Positions 33,055 to 42,478 are shown, counted from the first letter of the stretch. The stretch: DNA of 64,000 bases from Dehalococcoides mccartyi (GCA_945865925.1 CAMBFG010000007.1:45277-109276), one strand, 5' to 3'. Notes: generated by a model not told the origin, from the letters alone. Numbers and translations: made by a program.

Positions 33055-33525
33055 TTAACCCTTCCAGCGCGTGTAAGTCGGCCAGATCCCTGGCTCTCCC
33101 CAGTGCGCCCACGTGGTCCTCAGGCCATGACTGACCATGAGCTCGAAGAGCACTTCGAAGTCCATGCGCCCCGCGCCCGTCGCTGTCTGCACCCGCGTCT
33201 TGGTCTCCGCGTCCGCGACCAGCGCGGCTCGGCCTCGGATCAGGAACTCCTCGCGGTTCTCAGCGCCGGGAAGCGCATGCAGCGCGTAGCGCCCGTCTCG
33301 GAGCAGGTCCTGGTACTTCGAACTGAGGTTCACGATGAACACGTAGAGCCCGCTGTCTACAACCCGCGGTATCACCGGATGGAGTTGTGGCGCCCCGCCC
33401 CGTCTGGTCGTCGCGAGGAACGCAACGCCGTCGCGCGCCGAGGTCATCAACCGTTCCCCGGCCTCGGCCAGTTCCGGTGCAGAACGGTGAAAGTCACCCC
33501 AGCGCTCCACGGCTCTCACTCCCAT
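33055..33525 (-). CDS. Pyridoxamine 5'-phosphate oxidase-fold protein
   Basis: 156 residues. Split-barrel flavin-binding fold: DGVAFLATTRRGGAPQLHPVIPRVVDSGLYVFIVNLSSKYQDLLRDGRYALHALPG, the core of the PPOX/F420-binding group. Related to the gene at 44529. These proteins bind FMN, F420 or heme and carry out varied reductions. Function and cofactor not determinable. Its start is at 33525 (ATG), 34 bases after the NIPSNAP stop, so the two are probably one transcript. Confidence 0.8.
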   Translation of the reverse strand: MGVRAVERWGDFHRSAPELAEAGERLMTSARDGVAFLATTRRGGAPQLHPVIPRVVDSGLYVFIVNLSSKYQDLLRDGRYALHALPGAENREEFLIRGRAALVADAETKTRVQTATGAGRMDFEVLFELMVSHGLRTTWAHWGEPGIWPTYTRWKG

Positions 33526-33559
33526 CCCGCTCCGACTGGTCGCTGTGGGGGCTTCGGTC

Positions 33560-33886
33560 CTACTTCAGCGGCGAGAAGTCCGTCGGGTTCATGATCCGGT
33601 TCTCGATGTGGTGGACCAGCGGCCCGTCTTTTTCGGACTCTGTGCGTGCCTTCTGCCAGTCGGCGTCAGCGCCGAAGGCCGCCCACGCCGCCTGTCGCTG
33701 CGCGAGATCCTGGTAGGCGAGCATGTACCAGAGTTCGTCGCTCCGCCCGCCGATCGCGTTCGTCCAGTAGCCGACGTTCTTGATGCCGTGCTTCTCAAAC
33801 AGCGCGGTAGTGTGGTCGCGGAACCGGGCCTGGAGCGCCGGCATCTTCCCCGTGTTCGCCGTATAGATCCGCAGTTCGTAGATCAT
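33560..33886 (-). CDS. NIPSNAP-family protein
   Basis: 108 residues. MIYELRIYTANTGKMPALQARFRDHTTALFEKHGIKNVGYWT is the typical beginning of NIPSNAP (dimeric ferredoxin-like) proteins, with W-x-A-F near residue 69 and the ending NPTDFSPLK. Biochemical function in bacteria is unknown. Upstream of a PPOX-fold gene in the same direction. Confidence 0.88.
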   Translation of the reverse strand: MIYELRIYTANTGKMPALQARFRDHTTALFEKHGIKNVGYWTNAIGGRSDELWYMLAYQDLAQRQAAWAAFGADADWQKARTESEKDGPLVHHIENRIMNPTDFSPLK

Positions 33887-33952
33887 GGATCCCCGCCCTC
33901 ACCTCGTGCCCTCGTGGTGCGCGCACGGTAGCGGACGCGGGGCGGATCGAGG

Positions 33953-35404
33953 TCAGGGCTTCCAGACCGTTGTGTCCGGGTGCGCCCCTGCCCACGCAAA
34001 CCACCACACCGGCGTGGACGCCAGCGCCGGCCGCGTGCGCCCGTTCCGCGTGTTCAGCAGCCGCTCGTCATCGATGAACCAGCGCCCGCCCTCGCGGTCG
34101 GAGACCTCGAGGCTCGCTCCGGCCCCGCTCACGCGCTCGAAGCGAGTGCCCTGCGCGTCGTACACCTGCACGCCCTTGCCCGGCCCCGCCGACAGCATTA
34201 CCACCGTCACGCCCGCCACGGTCTCTTGCACCATCCGCGCCTGCTCAACGGCCTCAACCGGATACGCTCGCCACACCCCGCCGAGATTCACGCCCACCAC
34301 GCGCACCTTCGCCGCGAACCGCGGATCGAGGCTGGCGAACGGGAACTGCGGCCGCTCCAGGCCGCCCTCGCCTCGCAGCGCCGCGCCCTCGGCGTAGTCC
34401 CGCACGAACCCGGTATTGAGGGCGAGCACGACCCCCGACCCGTAGCGATCCTTCCACTCGCCCCACGCCGTACGCGTCATCGGTACTGCCGTCAGCGAAA
34501 CGTTCTTCGCTGCCAGCGGCCCCGCGACCGCGCGTCCGCTCACCGGATCCCACAGGCTCATCGTCTCCGTGTCGAACACCAGCCGCCGTGACCCGGTGAC
34601 GAGGTTCGCGATCGCGAACGTGTACGACTGGCCGTCGGAGGCCGCGCGCCGGTACGCGGCAGCGCCTCCGCACGGCAGGCAGTGGAACACGACGATGTCC
34701 GTGCCCCCCGCACGGTCCTGCGCGACACCGTGCCACGCGAGGATCCGCTCCGGGTAGGCGCGCGAGTCGGTGTTGAGCCGCAGCCCGAACACGACGTCAC
34801 CCGCAGCGAGGTAGCGCTCCTCGCTCGCGAGGATCGTCTTCGCGCTCGTGATTGTCGGGCTGCGCGTGTCGCCGAACGCCCAGATCAGCCGCTCCGGCCG
34901 TATGCCGTTCCCGTCCTTCGGAACGAGGTCCACGAACCGTGGATCGACGACGCCGAGCAGCCGCCCCTTCCATTCGCCGTACCCGTCCGGCAGCGGCGGT
35001 GGGTCGCGCTCGATCGCCGCGTACCAGTCGGCGGCGGTCGCGTACCGCTGCCCGCTGACGGCTTCGAGCGCCTCCCGCACGGGGCGCTCCCATCCGAGGT
35101 CGAGCCAGAGCATGTCCACGAGCGGCGCGACGAACCGCCGGTCCCCAGACGCCGCGATCCGGGCGAGGGCACCTTGCGTCGCCTCCCCTTCCGCTAGGCA
35201 CTCGCGTGCCTTCGAGGGGTCGTCGTACCAGCAGATCACCGCGCGGAGGGCGTCCCGCACCTCTCCGGACGGCAGCGCCGGCGCCGTTGAGGCCACTGCG
35301 GGCGTGGAGATGACCCCGGGCTGGAACACCGCCTCCGCCGTCGGCGTGGCCCGTACCCCACCCGGTACCGCGCATCCACCGAGGGCACACGCCAGCAGTG
35401 CCAC
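33953..35404 (-). CDS. DUF3179-domain lipoprotein
   Basis: 483 residues if the GTG at 35404 is used; the frame runs on upstream but would overlap the divergent PPOX gene. That start leaves a short hydrophobic segment and lipobox ALGGC. The family signature is FHCLPCGGAAAYRR with its CxxCG, inside the DUF3179 domain that spans about residues 110-480 (RLIWAFGDTRSPTITSAKTI, SLWDPVSGRAVAGPL, LALNTGFVRDY). Members are exported; their role is not established. The exact N-terminus is uncertain because the signal lacks a clear basic end. Confidence 0.82.
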   Translation of the reverse strand: MALLACALGGCAVPGGVRATPTAEAVFQPGVISTPAVASTAPALPSGEVRDALRAVICWYDDPSKARECLAEGEATQGALARIAASGDRRFVAPLVDMLWLDLGWERPVREALEAVSGQRYATAADWYAAIERDPPPLPDGYGEWKGRLLGVVDPRFVDLVPKDGNGIRPERLIWAFGDTRSPTITSAKTILASEERYLAAGDVVFGLRLNTDSRAYPERILAWHGVAQDRAGGTDIVVFHCLPCGGAAAYRRAASDGQSYTFAIANLVTGSRRLVFDTETMSLWDPVSGRAVAGPLAAKNVSLTAVPMTRTAWGEWKDRYGSGVVLALNTGFVRDYAEGAALRGEGGLERPQFPFASLDPRFAAKVRVVGVNLGGVWRAYPVEAVEQARMVQETVAGVTVVMLSAGPGKGVQVYDAQGTRFERVSGAGASLEVSDREGGRWFIDDERLLNTRNGRTRPALASTPVWWFAWAGAHPDTTVWKP

Positions 35405-35476
35405 GCGTCCTGCCGTTAGCAGCGCGCGTGCCGGTACCCTCGATCTCGTCGCACGAGGCGCACGACGGAGGACACG

Positions 35477-35980
35477 ATGCTGGAGACGCCGGAAGATCTG
35501 AGCGCGTTGCAGGCGCTGCTGGACCGCAGTCACGGCCGCGGCGGGGCGCACCTCGGCAGCATCGTCACCAACGAGCGGCGCCTGACCGCCGTGCAGGTCG
35601 CGAACTACCTGCAGGGCGTGAAGCACGTCGCCTTCGCCACCGTGAACAGCCGCGGCGAACCGATGGTCGCCGCCCTCGACGGCTGGTTCCTCCATGGCCA
35701 GTTCATCGCGAGTACGGCCGGCGGTGCATTGCGAGTGCAGCACGTTCGCCGCAACCCCGCGGTCAGCCTCGTTCACATGGTCGGCGACGAGGTCGGCATC
35801 TGGGTGCACGGTACTGCCCGCCTCGCGCGTCGGGAGGAGCCGTTGATCCAGGAGTACGACCGTCTTGCCACGGCGGCCTATGACACCAGCCCGTACTCCT
35901 GGGGCGACGACATCGCGGTCATGCCCGTGGAAGCGCGTGTCATGTTCGCTTACGCGCCCGACCCATCGAAGTACTCGTAG
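35477..35980 (+). CDS. Pyridoxamine 5'-phosphate oxidase-fold protein
   Basis: 167 residues, ATG start with GGAGGA upstream. Split-barrel core: VANYLQGVKHVAFATVNSRGEPMVAALDGWFLHGQFIASTAGGALRVQHVRRNPAVSLVHMVGDEVGIWVHGTARLA. This is the PPOX/general stress protein 26 type. Third PPOX-fold protein in the window. Divergent from the DUF3179 gene, with 72 bases between starts. Confidence 0.82.
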   Translation: MLETPEDLSALQALLDRSHGRGGAHLGSIVTNERRLTAVQVANYLQGVKHVAFATVNSRGEPMVAALDGWFLHGQFIASTAGGALRVQHVRRNPAVSLVHMVGDEVGIWVHGTARLARREEPLIQEYDRLATAAYDTSPYSWGDDIAVMPVEARVMFAYAPDPSKYS

Positions 35981-35990
35981 CGACACGACG

Positions 35991-36506
35991 CTACAGTCCA
36001 CGGCGGGGACGGACGCGCTGCTTCGTGCGCTGCGGTGCGCTGTCTGACATCGGCACCACGCTGATCGTCCCGTCCGTCTCGAGCACCGCGAGCCGCACCT
36101 TGGTGGGGTCATCGACGCCGTGCTCGCGCAACGCCATCAGGACTTCCTCGCGGTCGACGCGCTCCTTGCGCAGGTTCGCCTCGATGAACGCGCCGTCGTG
36201 GATGAGCAGCACAGCGTGGCCCTCGATCGCGCTGCGCAGCCAGGGTACGCGGGCGCGTAACGCGGCGAGCCCGTAGTTCGTGAGGATCAGCACCCCCGCC
36301 GCCACAAGGCCACCTGTCAGCGAGGTATCCGGCCCGACCATCGCGTTCTGTACCGCGTTCGCGACCAGCAGGATCACGACGAGGTCGAAGGGTGTCATCT
36401 GCCCGAGTTCGCGTTTTCCCGCGAGGCGCAAGGCGAGGAGTAACGCGCCGTAGATCAGCGCCGTCCGCAGTGCGATGTCCCAGAGCTGGATTTCCGGTGT
36501 GAACAC
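35991..36506 (-). CDS. DUF421-domain membrane protein
   Basis: 171 residues from GTG 36506, chosen because GGGAGG lies 6 bases upstream and the protein then starts FTPEIQLWDIALRTALIYGALLLALRLAGKRELGQMTPFDLVVILLVANAVQNAM, the DUF421 membrane part with two to three helices. The rest is the cytoplasmic DUF421 domain (LIHDGAFIEANLRKERVDREEVLMALREHGV). Function unknown. An in-frame ATG at 36554 is the alternative start. Confidence 0.85.
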   Translation of the reverse strand: MFTPEIQLWDIALRTALIYGALLLALRLAGKRELGQMTPFDLVVILLVANAVQNAMVGPDTSLTGGLVAAGVLILTNYGLAALRARVPWLRSAIEGHAVLLIHDGAFIEANLRKERVDREEVLMALREHGVDDPTKVRLAVLETDGTISVVPMSDSAPQRTKQRVRPRRGL

Positions 36507-36592
36507 GTTGCCTCCCGCGGCCACTCTGCGCTCGTGGACGCCTGTTCGCAGCATGCACCTCGCCGGGCCCGAGGTGGGAGTGGAATCTGGCG

Positions 36593-37780
36593 CTAGCCGC
36601 GCTGTACGCGCCGCGATGTGATCAGGCGGCTGACCTTCGCCGTGGGACGCAGGAGGTGGTAACTCAGCGGCCCCGCCACGTGCGTCAGGTCGATATAGGT
36701 CACCTCGCCGCGGATCATCCGGCACGCGCCGTCCCAGAACGGGCCCAGATGCTGAAGCATCCAGACGAATGGCGCGGGATTTACGTTGAAGATCTCCATC
36801 AACGCCTGCGACACCTCGAACTCCGGCAGGTACTCGCGCTCCAGCGTCGCCTGGTACCCCGCGAGTGTCGCGACGCGCCCATCGAGGTAGTCGCGCACGC
36901 TCGGCGCGACTGCTGTACCGGAGAGGAGCGCCGCCGTGATCCCCTCGCCTGACAGTGGGTCGACGAGTCCCGCCGCGTCGCCCACCACCGCCGAGCCCGC
37001 GGCGGCCATCACCATCCCGCGACGCTGCATCGGCAGGTGGTGACCGCGCAGGCCGGTGACGTCCTCAAAGTCGAGGCCGTACGTGTGGCAGAGCCGCTGC
37101 AGTGCCGGGCGCAGGATTGGCCCCGCCGCCGCCTTCCAACCACCGACACCGACGTTGATGTGGTCGCCCTTCGGGAACACCCAGCCGTAGCCGCCCGGCA
37201 CATGGCCGAAGTTCAAAGTGACCTTCCCCCGGAACTCGGCAGGTACGCCTGAGGGGAACGCGATGTTCCCCTCCAGCGCGACCGCGCTCTCGCCCGCCGC
37301 CTCGTATCCGAGGCGGTTGCCGACGATGCCGTTCGCGCCGTCCGCGCCGATGACCACGCGAGCGTGGTGTGTCCCGTCCTTTGTCCGCACCTCGAACGTG
37401 CCGTCGCCCAGTTGACGCACGTCCGTCACCGTCTGCCCGTCGCGGAACTCGACGCCTGCCTCCTGCGCCTTCTCCGCGAGGAACGCATCGAGGTGGCGGC
37501 GCTGGGTCATGTATGTCAGCGGCGCCTTCGCCTGCCGCGTCACCTCGCGACGCTCACGGACGCGCATCCGGGCGGCCGTGACCACGTCCTCCACGACCGG
37601 ATCGATGGAGAAGGGGAGGATGTTCGCGCCGCGAATGGTTACCCCGCCGCCGCACGGCTTATCGCGCGGAAATTTCGCGCGGTCGAGCAGCAACACCGAC
37701 GCGCCCCCGGCAGCGATGCCGCGCGCGGCGGTGCTGCCGCCAGGCCCTGCCCCCACCACGATCACCTCGACCTCGGTCAC
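36593..37780 (-). CDS. Geranylgeranyl reductase-family FAD-dependent oxidoreductase
   Basis: 395 residues from GTG 37780, where the FAD-binding motif begins at once (TEVEVIVVGAGPGGSTAARGIAAGGASVLLLDRAKFPRDKPCGGGVT). Further family features: VVIGADGANGIVGNRLG and VVGDAAGLVDPLSGEGITAALLSG. Members reduce geranylgeranyl or other polyprenyl groups, for instance on quinones, lipids or chlorophyll. It overlaps the upstream membrane-protein gene by 4 bases. Substrate unknown. Confidence 0.9.
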   Translation of the reverse strand: MTEVEVIVVGAGPGGSTAARGIAAGGASVLLLDRAKFPRDKPCGGGVTIRGANILPFSIDPVVEDVVTAARMRVRERREVTRQAKAPLTYMTQRRHLDAFLAEKAQEAGVEFRDGQTVTDVRQLGDGTFEVRTKDGTHHARVVIGADGANGIVGNRLGYEAAGESAVALEGNIAFPSGVPAEFRGKVTLNFGHVPGGYGWVFPKGDHINVGVGGWKAAAGPILRPALQRLCHTYGLDFEDVTGLRGHHLPMQRRGMVMAAAGSAVVGDAAGLVDPLSGEGITAALLSGTAVAPSVRDYLDGRVATLAGYQATLEREYLPEFEVSQALMEIFNVNPAPFVWMLQHLGPFWDGACRMIRGEVTYIDLTHVAGPLSYHLLRPTAKVSRLITSRRVQRG

Positions 37781-38682
37781 GCGACACGTACCAGTGCGGC
37801 ACCCAGGGCAGCGAGCAGCGCGACCTGCACCCCAACCCCTGCCAGCAGCACGGTGTACGACGCCACCCGATCCCACATCGCGAATCCGAGCGCGAGTACG
37901 AGGTCGACCCCGAAGACCAGCGCCGCCGCCCGTGGCACATCGACCAGTCGAGTCCGCGCAGCGACGTCGGTCAGGGACCGCGGGTCACCCGGTGGGAACG
38001 CGAACGGCAGCAGCTCCGGCAGCGCCCCGTACCGCACGCCGAGGATCACCGCATCCAGGATGCACAGCGCCGCGCACGCGGTGACGAGGCTGAGCGCCCG
38101 GCGGTCGCGCCAGAAGCCCTGCAGGGTCGGCAGCGTCCGCTCGACGTGGTGGACGACCGCCGCCGTGGGGCCGAGGTCCTGGCGCACCTGGATCTCGCGA
38201 GCGAAGGCGGCCGGGTCCGGGACGGAGATCGCGTAGTTGCGCTCGCTCGTCATCACGTAGAGCACCTGCTCGGGTGCCTGGTGCGTCGAGTAGAACAGTA
38301 CCGACCCGATCCGCCGGATCTCCGCGCTCCCGATGTGATAGCCAAACCACGAGATCCCATGCACCCTCGGCACCTCGAGCGAGGTACCGGGCACCAGCCG
38401 CTCGATCGATTGCAGGGGCACGATCTGGCGGATCCCCGCCCACGCGATCACGAGGCCGTTGCGGTCGACGGTGTAGCGGAGCGAGGCGAGCGCCAACGTC
38501 CAGTAGGCGTACAGCGTCGCGAGCGTCGCCGCTCCACCCGCACCGAGCCACGCCCCGACGGTCGCGAGGTCGGTGTCACGCCCGCGCGCGAATACGACGA
38601 GCAGCGAGGCGACGGCGAGCGCCCATGCGACGAGCACGCCGCCCATCATCAGGCCCAGCGTTCGGGGTGGCTGGTAGTGCAA
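37777..38682 (-). CDS. Membrane protein with PH-like domain
   Basis: 301 residues. Two helices at the N-terminus (about 10-31 and 43-67), a soluble part with YTVDRNGLVIAWAGIRQIVPLQSIERLVPG, which resembles bacterial PH (bPH) domains, and two or three helices after residue 190. No specific function is known. It is co-translated with the FAD reductase through a 4-base overlap. The PH call is tentative. Confidence 0.6.
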   Translation of the reverse strand: MHYQPPRTLGLMMGGVLVAWALAVASLLVVFARGRDTDLATVGAWLGAGGAATLATLYAYWTLALASLRYTVDRNGLVIAWAGIRQIVPLQSIERLVPGTSLEVPRVHGISWFGYHIGSAEIRRIGSVLFYSTHQAPEQVLYVMTSERNYAISVPDPAAFAREIQVRQDLGPTAAVVHHVERTLPTLQGFWRDRRALSLVTACAALCILDAVILGVRYGALPELLPFAFPPGDPRSLTDVAARTRLVDVPRAAALVFGVDLVLALGFAMWDRVASYTVLLAGVGVQVALLAALGAALVRVA

Positions 38683-38789
38683 CAGACCTCCCGCGCGGGC
38701 CGCCGGGGATCACGGGCGCCGCACCTTCGAGTCTACCCGCCCGACTGGCTACAGGCGGGGAGTCCTCGTGGTCGTGGATTCGATGCGAG

Positions 38790-39728
38790 CTACGCGCGGA
38801 CGCCGGCGCGCGCGTATACGGGCGTCAGCCACGAGGTGTACGCGGGCTGGCGACCGGTGATGCTGCTGAAGTACAGCGACTGCAGCCGCTTCGAGATGGG
38901 GCCGGGCTTGCCGTCGCCGACGGGCACGCGGTCGACCTCGACCACCGGAGTGAGGTGGGCGGCGGTGCCTGTCATGAACACCTCGTCGGCGATGTACAAC
39001 TCGGAACGGTCGATCGAGCGCCGCTCGACCGATAGCCCCATCTCCTTCGCCGCGAGTTCGAGCGCCGTCTCCAGGGTGATGCCTTCGAGGATGTTGTCGC
39101 TGGGGGCGGGCGTGATCAGTTTGCCGTTGCGAATCATCACGATGTTCTCGCCCGAGCCCTCGGAGACATGCCCGTCCTGGTTGAGCATGATCGCCTCGTC
39201 AAAGCCGTTCAGTTGGGCCTCGCTCTTGGCCATCGCGTTGTTCACGTACAGGCCGTTGACCTTTGCCCGCGCGGGGATCTCGGTGTCGTCCACCCGCCGC
39301 CAGGACGAGGTGGCGCAGCGCGCACCCTGGTCCGGGTCGAGGTAGGAGCCGAACGGCGTGACGTAGACGAGGAAGTCCCACTCGAGGTTGTGCATGCGCA
39401 CGCCCACGATCTCGGAGGACATGTAGATCATCGGGCGGACGTAGACGTCCTCCTTGAAGCCGGACTTCTCCACGACCTGCTGGATGATGTTGGCGGCTTC
39501 CTCGTCGTTGAAGCGCAGCCCCATCCGCATGATCTTGGCGCTCTGGCGGATGCGCTTGACGTGGTCTTCCACGCGGAACAGGTACAACTCGTTCTGCTCG
39601 GCGTTCCAGTTGCCGCGGACACCCTCGAATACCGCCGTCCCATAGTTGAAGGCGTGCGTCATCACGTTGATGTTCGCCTGCTCCAGCGGGACGATCTGTC
39701 CCCGGAAGAACGCCATGGGTGTGGCCAT
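38790..39728 (-). CDS. ilvE: Branched-chain amino acid aminotransferase
   Basis: 312 residues. Class IV PLP fold: GTAVFEGVRGNWN near the N-terminus, RPMIYMSSEIVG, the PLP Lys in NAMAKSEAQLNGFDEAIMLNQDGHVSEGSGENIVMIRNGKLITP and TLETALELAAKEMG. It performs the last step for Val, Leu and Ile. It lies 6 kb from ilvB and is transcribed on its own; the 220 bases upstream show no leader peptide rich in these residues. Confidence 0.94.
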   Translation of the reverse strand: MATPMAFFRGQIVPLEQANINVMTHAFNYGTAVFEGVRGNWNAEQNELYLFRVEDHVKRIRQSAKIMRMGLRFNDEEAANIIQQVVEKSGFKEDVYVRPMIYMSSEIVGVRMHNLEWDFLVYVTPFGSYLDPDQGARCATSSWRRVDDTEIPARAKVNGLYVNNAMAKSEAQLNGFDEAIMLNQDGHVSEGSGENIVMIRNGKLITPAPSDNILEGITLETALELAAKEMGLSVERRSIDRSELYIADEVFMTGTAAHLTPVVEVDRVPVGDGKPGPISKRLQSLYFSSITGRQPAYTSWLTPVYARAGVRA

Positions 39729-39952
39729 CGAGTGGCTCCTTCGGCTCGCCGGCCCGCGAAGGGGCTACGGCGGTGGCGGGGCCAGAACCGTGTCCGGCCC
39801 CGAGAGGGGCGAGGATACGGAGGGTGGCTGGCCCCGGCAAGGCGCAGTCGCCTCATCGACGGGCGGTGCATCCGAGTGGTTCAGCCGCCGCACGCGCCTA
39901 TCCTGCCTGAGAGTTCCTTGATGGAACAGACCGGGACAGGCGGAGGGGCGCG

Positions 39953-40831
39953 ATGACTATCCCCAGCGGCGCGCGGTACCAGGTCGGCAGCGTCGAGTTC
40001 GCCGTGGTGAACGACGGGGACTACTTCTACGACGCCGGGGCGGTCTTCGGCGTGGTGCCTCGGATCATGTGGGAGCGGCAGATCGAGGGACTAGACCACC
40101 AGCACCGGCTCACGCTCGGCCTCAACTGCCTGCTTCTCCGCTCCCGAGGCAAGACGATCCTGATCGAAACCGGCGTCGGCGGAAAACCCGGCGACCGTGA
40201 CTCCTCTTCCCCCGCCTCCGAGGGCACCCTGCTCACCTCGCTCGCCGCGATCGGCGTCCAGCCCGCCGACATCGATGTCGTCGTGAACACGCACCTGCAC
40301 GCGGACCACTGCGGGTGGAACACCTCGGCGGACCCCGCCGGCGCGCTCACCCCCACGTTCCCGAACGCCAGCTACGTGATGAGCGCGACCGAATGGCGCG
40401 ATGCCACGCATCCCAACGAGCGCACGCGCGCCACCTACCTCGGGCGCAACCTCGACCCGATCGCCGACCGACTCGACCTGATCGAAGGCGAGCGCGCCAT
40501 CACCGACGAGGTGATCTTCGTGCCCGTGCCCGGTCACACCGAGGGCCATAGCACCGTCGTGATCCGCAGCGGGCAGGAATGGGCCGTCTACGTCGGCGAC
40601 ATGGCGCAGCATCGTGTCCAGCTGGAGCGCACCCCCTGGGTCTCCGGTCTCGATACGCTCCCCCTCGTCTCACTGGAGACGAAGAAGCGCCTCATGGACG
40701 AGTGCATCGAGGCGGGTGCGCTCATCGCCTTCTGCCACGGCGCCTACCCCGGCGTCGGCCGCATGACCCGCACCGCCGAGGGCCACCGCAAGTGGGTGGA
40801 CGTCGAGCCGCTCGAGCATAGGCACGCCTAG
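39953..40831 (+). CDS. MBL-fold metallo-hydrolase
   Basis: 292 residues. Metal-binding motif THLHADH (His114, His116, Asp118, His119), then GHTEGHS, VYVGDM and FCHG as the remaining ligands of the metallo-beta-lactamase fold. ATG start with CGGAGGGG upstream. This subgroup (lactonase/AttM-like or quinolone-response type) includes N-acyl-homoserine lactonases and other hydrolases; substrate unknown. The stop is immediately followed by the next gene. Confidence 0.9.
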   Translation: MTIPSGARYQVGSVEFAVVNDGDYFYDAGAVFGVVPRIMWERQIEGLDHQHRLTLGLNCLLLRSRGKTILIETGVGGKPGDRDSSSPASEGTLLTSLAAIGVQPADIDVVVNTHLHADHCGWNTSADPAGALTPTFPNASYVMSATEWRDATHPNERTRATYLGRNLDPIADRLDLIEGERAITDEVIFVPVPGHTEGHSTVVIRSGQEWAVYVGDMAQHRVQLERTPWVSGLDTLPLVSLETKKRLMDECIEAGALIAFCHGAYPGVGRMTRTAEGHRKWVDVEPLEHRHA

Positions 40832-42063
40832 TGACCTCGTTCATCGACCCGGACGATCTGCTTCCAGTCATCTCGAAGGCCGACGTTGCGCAGCCACACG
40901 TCCACGCCGACGAGTCCGAGATCGCGGAGGACGGGCACATTCACACCTCTGGGCTGACGGGGGAGCGGACGAATGTCCTGCCGCTCGCCCACCTGCACAT
41001 GAAGGCGGACTGGCACCCCGCGCCCGTCCACGGCTGGACACTCCCCCTCTGGTACGGCGGCACCTACGACGAGCAGCAGTCCGCGCGCGAGTCCGCCGTC
41101 ATCTGGGACCGCTCCCACGTCGGCCGGTACTACGTCACCGGTGACGGAGCAGCCGAGGTCCTCGCGCGCGTCTTCGCGACGGACGCCCGACGCGTCCCCG
41201 TGGGCGCGATCGCGCGCCTCGTCGCCTGCCGCGAGGACGGCACCGTGCTGGACATCGCCACCGCGTGTCACCTCGATGCGGGTCGGTGGTTCGTCATGAG
41301 CGGGCCGCGCGCCCAGGTGCGGCTGCGCGAGGCGATCGCCGCTGCCGTGCGTCCCGGCGAGGACGTCCAGGTGCGCGATCGGATGGCGGAGTCAGTGCTG
41401 CTCGCCGTCGCCGGGCCGAAGGCTGCGAGCCTCCTCGAACAGGTCGTGGGCAACATCCCCAACGCCGTCCCGTTCGGCGAGGCGCACGAGGTACTCCTCG
41501 GCGGCTGGCGCGCGCTCGTCGCGCACACCTCGGAAGTCGGCGAGGAGACCTACTGGGTCCTCGTCGCACCCGAGGTCGGCGAGCACGTCTGGGAGAACGC
41601 CGTCTCGGTGGGTATCGCCCCCGCCGGCCTCGCCGCCTGGGACACGATGCGCATCGAAGCCGGGGTGATCGAGGCCCCCGGTGAGACGCCGCTCCCCGCC
41701 ACCCCGTACCACGCCGGCCTCGGAGATCTCGTCGACCTCGAAGACGCCGAGGGCCCGCGCACCTTCCCCGGCGGCGAGGCGCTGCGAACGATCCACGCCG
41801 CCGGTGTCGAACGCGTGCTGTCCGGCCTGCGGATGGACGGCCCCCGCCTCGCGAAGCGCGGATCGAGGATCAGCGGTGCAGCGGGCGACCTCGGCGCGTG
41901 CATTGCAGCGGTGTTCTCACCCGCTCTCGGCACCGGCATCGCCCTCGCCTACCTGCCCCCCGACCTTCTCCGCGTCATCGTGGACACCGACGGTGTCTCG
42001 CAACCCGCCGACGTCGTCGCGCTCCCGTTCTTGCACGGCCCTCGCGGGGCCGTCACGCGGTAG
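40831..42063 (+). CDS. GcvT-like aminomethyltransferase-family protein
   Basis: 410 residues, GTG start overlapping the previous stop by one base. Folate-binding GcvT/YgfZ fold: SAVIWDRSHVGRYYVTGDGAAEVLARVFATDARRVPVGAIARLVACREDGTVLDIATACHLDAGRWFVMSG, and IAPAGLAAWDTMRIEAGV. The first 60 residues are His- and Asp-rich and unusual. True glycine cleavage is unlikely because gcvH and gcvP are not nearby; a folate-dependent demethylase or oxidoreductase-linked role is possible. Co-transcribed with the metallo-hydrolase. Confidence 0.78.
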   Translation: MTSFIDPDDLLPVISKADVAQPHVHADESEIAEDGHIHTSGLTGERTNVLPLAHLHMKADWHPAPVHGWTLPLWYGGTYDEQQSARESAVIWDRSHVGRYYVTGDGAAEVLARVFATDARRVPVGAIARLVACREDGTVLDIATACHLDAGRWFVMSGPRAQVRLREAIAAAVRPGEDVQVRDRMAESVLLAVAGPKAASLLEQVVGNIPNAVPFGEAHEVLLGGWRALVAHTSEVGEETYWVLVAPEVGEHVWENAVSVGIAPAGLAAWDTMRIEAGVIEAPGETPLPATPYHAGLGDLVDLEDAEGPRTFPGGEALRTIHAAGVERVLSGLRMDGPRLAKRGSRISGAAGDLGACIAAVFSPALGTGIALAYLPPDLLRVIVDTDGVSQPADVVALPFLHGPRGAVTR

Positions 42064-42066
42064 CGC

Positions 42067-42453
42067 CTACTTCGCCAGCGGGACCTCCGAGGCGAGTGCA
42101 AGCAGATTGCCCTCGCCGTCCTCGAAGAAGGTCATCCACAGTTCCATCGTGGCGTCCTTGTGGACGATGTGCGCGCCCTCGGGCTCCATCTGTACGCCGT
42201 GGGAGACGAGGTGGGCGTGACCCGCGTGGATGTCCGCGACGCGGAAGTAGAGCGGCGACCCCGGGTGGTCGAATCTCGGGTTCTCCGGGATATCCAGCAT
42301 CAGCCGTACGCCGCCGAGGTCGAAGAACGCGAGGTTGCCCGCCTGGAACAGGAAGGGCAGTCCGAGGACGTCGCGGTAGAACGCGACCGCGCGGTTGATG
42401 TCCTTCACGTTCATCGCGATCTGGAGCAGTCCCTGCGAATCGACTCCGGCCAT
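42067..42453 (-). CDS. VOC-family (glyoxalase/bleomycin-resistance-like) protein
   Basis: 128 residues. Two beta-alpha-beta-beta-beta units: QIAMNVKDINRAVAFYRDVLGLPFLFQAGNLAFFDLGGVRLML and SPLYFRVADIHAGHAHLVSHGVQMEPEGAH, ending WMTFFEDGEGNLLALAS with the metal-binding Glu. A single-domain metalloenzyme or binding protein; substrate unknown. Convergent with the GcvT-like gene. Confidence 0.88.
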   Translation of the reverse strand: MAGVDSQGLLQIAMNVKDINRAVAFYRDVLGLPFLFQAGNLAFFDLGGVRLMLDIPENPRFDHPGSPLYFRVADIHAGHAHLVSHGVQMEPEGAHIVHKDATMELWMTFFEDGEGNLLALASEVPLAK

Positions 42454-42478
42454 CGAGGTCTCCTATCGATCGGGTGCG

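Noticed and set aside
33953..36112. DUF3179 gene extended upstream as one 719-codon frame
   Set aside because: The first 236 codons lie over the divergent PPOX gene and have no similarity to anything. The lipobox near 35404 marks the real N-terminus.
39895..39935. Minus-strand sequence AACTCTCAGGCAGGAT upstream of ilvE, like part of a glycine riboswitch
   Set aside because: Only the CTCTCAGGCA end piece is present. The preceding GAAGGGGCAA-type core and a second domain are missing, and the region overlaps the leader of the metallo-hydrolase gene. Probably chance.
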